Shown here: positions 63,516 to 64,000 of the stretch, piece by piece
Position numbering within the stretch: position 1 is the stretch's first letter
Layout: each line of letters starts with the position of its first letter
DNA from: Amoebophrya sp. A120
Taxonomy: Eukaryota; Sar; Dinophyceae; Syndiniales; Amoebophryaceae
Length of the DNA: 64,000 nt
Assembly: GCA_905178155.1 (NCBI GenBank)
Contig: CAJINV010000004.1
Coordinates: 2,184,391 to 2,248,390, forward strand
Direction of reading: 5' to 3'
The notes under the pieces: model-generated
What the model saw: the letters and a program-made list of their open reading frames with translations, nothing else
The model's database searches: none
What the model was told of the DNA's origin: nothing
Program-made: the position numbers and the translations under genes

Positions 63516-64000
63516 TTTTGTTTCGTCTGTTGGCGGAACCTCTCCATTGGGGATGACGGAAGCCGTGCAAAAATACTTACCACAGCATCAGTTCTCGGCT
63601 GGTCGCGCCCGAAATCGGACGAAAAACGTCTTTAGTAAAATGCTGTTGCACAGTTTGATGGACAAAAACTTCTCGCAAAATGACCAAGAAGTTCTTGTGC
63701 TGGGCCTCGCGTGGCGTTCCGAGACAAAAGGATGTTCTGCTCCCGGGCTAGCGCACGTGTCTGTCTTTCGGCGGGTGGGGTGCTCTGTTCTCATCGTGGA
63801 AACGCCAGGGCTCATCTTTTTTTTTTTGTGCTTTTCCAAAGTTCGAGATCATGATGAAGCGAAGAGAAGCTGCTCCGAAAACTCATTTTTATCGGTTTTT
63901 TTAATCCCCGCTCTCCTGTGATACTGGTTCTCTGATAAATACCTAAAATTTACTGTTCGTATTTTCGAGAAAAGAAAAACCTCGTGTTCGGAAGTGACTG
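63516..64000. other. Downstream of the SPOUT1-type gene, no gene seen
   Basis: Short frames only, up to the window edge. Confidence 0.5.

Noticed and set aside
9764-64000. tRNA genes and a dinoflagellate spliced-leader sequence
   Set aside because: None was recognised by eye; absence is not firmly established without a search tool.

Overview
The window looks like nuclear DNA of a dinoflagellate-type protist, most like the parasitic Syndiniales (Amoebophrya). The reasons are: recognisable eukaryotic genes (ribosomal protein uS3, Arp3, HOP2, a SPOUT1-type methyltransferase); all of them on the + strand from about 9.8 to 63.5 kb; and coding regions cut up by dozens of short repeated elements that behave as introns. 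Invasive introner elements with non-canonical splice sites are known from Amoebophrya; the assignment of this window to that group is my inference.

Layout. 1-6.1 kb (minus strand): an intronless three-ORF unit, possibly a retroelement: a small membrane protein, a 1441-residue basic protein starting just after the first ORF's UAG in the same frame, and an overlapping -1 frame that runs off the left edge. 7.0-8.9 kb: a repeat module (31-bp arrays, a 158-bp direct repeat, a 39-bp direct repeat, an inverted half). 9.8-12.5 kb: LtrA-type membrane protein. 12.8-23.9 kb: a very intron-rich sialidase-like Asp-box gene with a C-terminal ConA/LamG-like domain. 24.5-28.2 kb: Arp3. 28.7-29.6 kb: two small intronless ORFs. 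30.6-32.0 kb: uS3 with three ordinary GT-AG introns. 33.0-34.8 kb: HOP2. 35.7-39.7 kb: C2-like plus coiled-coil protein. 41.1-52.7 kb: a huge Ser/Thr-rich, C-terminally membrane-anchored protein. 53.1-56.5 kb: a protein with a Nudix motif. 59.9-63.5 kb: SPOUT1-type RNA methyltransferase.

The main system. By hand count there are 60 introners with both ends definable. They fall into families with terminal inverted repeats that usually begin TATC or TATG and end GATA or CATA. Family A has TGTCTGGGTCTGG near its ends; B has GTAAAAACGTCCCCACCCC; C has GCAAAAGTATCGTACTCGTA; D has an AAAATCCCCCCTCCCC-like end; E has AAACGTTACAAT twice; F has GTGCACAACTCCCCCTCCCC; G has CGAAAAAACTGCTTCACTGTG; H and J are single copies with other ends; I is a shared 3' intron end (GTGCACGACGACCCACGGTT). 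Flanks are mostly 5-bp direct repeats (41 of 60 perfect). In the coding cases examined, removing the element plus one repeat copy restores the reading frame and, in Arp3, HOP2 and the SPOUT1 gene, the conserved protein motif. The flanks vary, so the junctions are not GT-AG. A smaller set of ordinary GT-AG introns coexists with them.

Limits: no tool was run. Family assignments rest on motif recognition by eye, exon joins on hand translation, and some introns (17.1, 36.8, 37.1 and 50.4 kb) could not be resolved.
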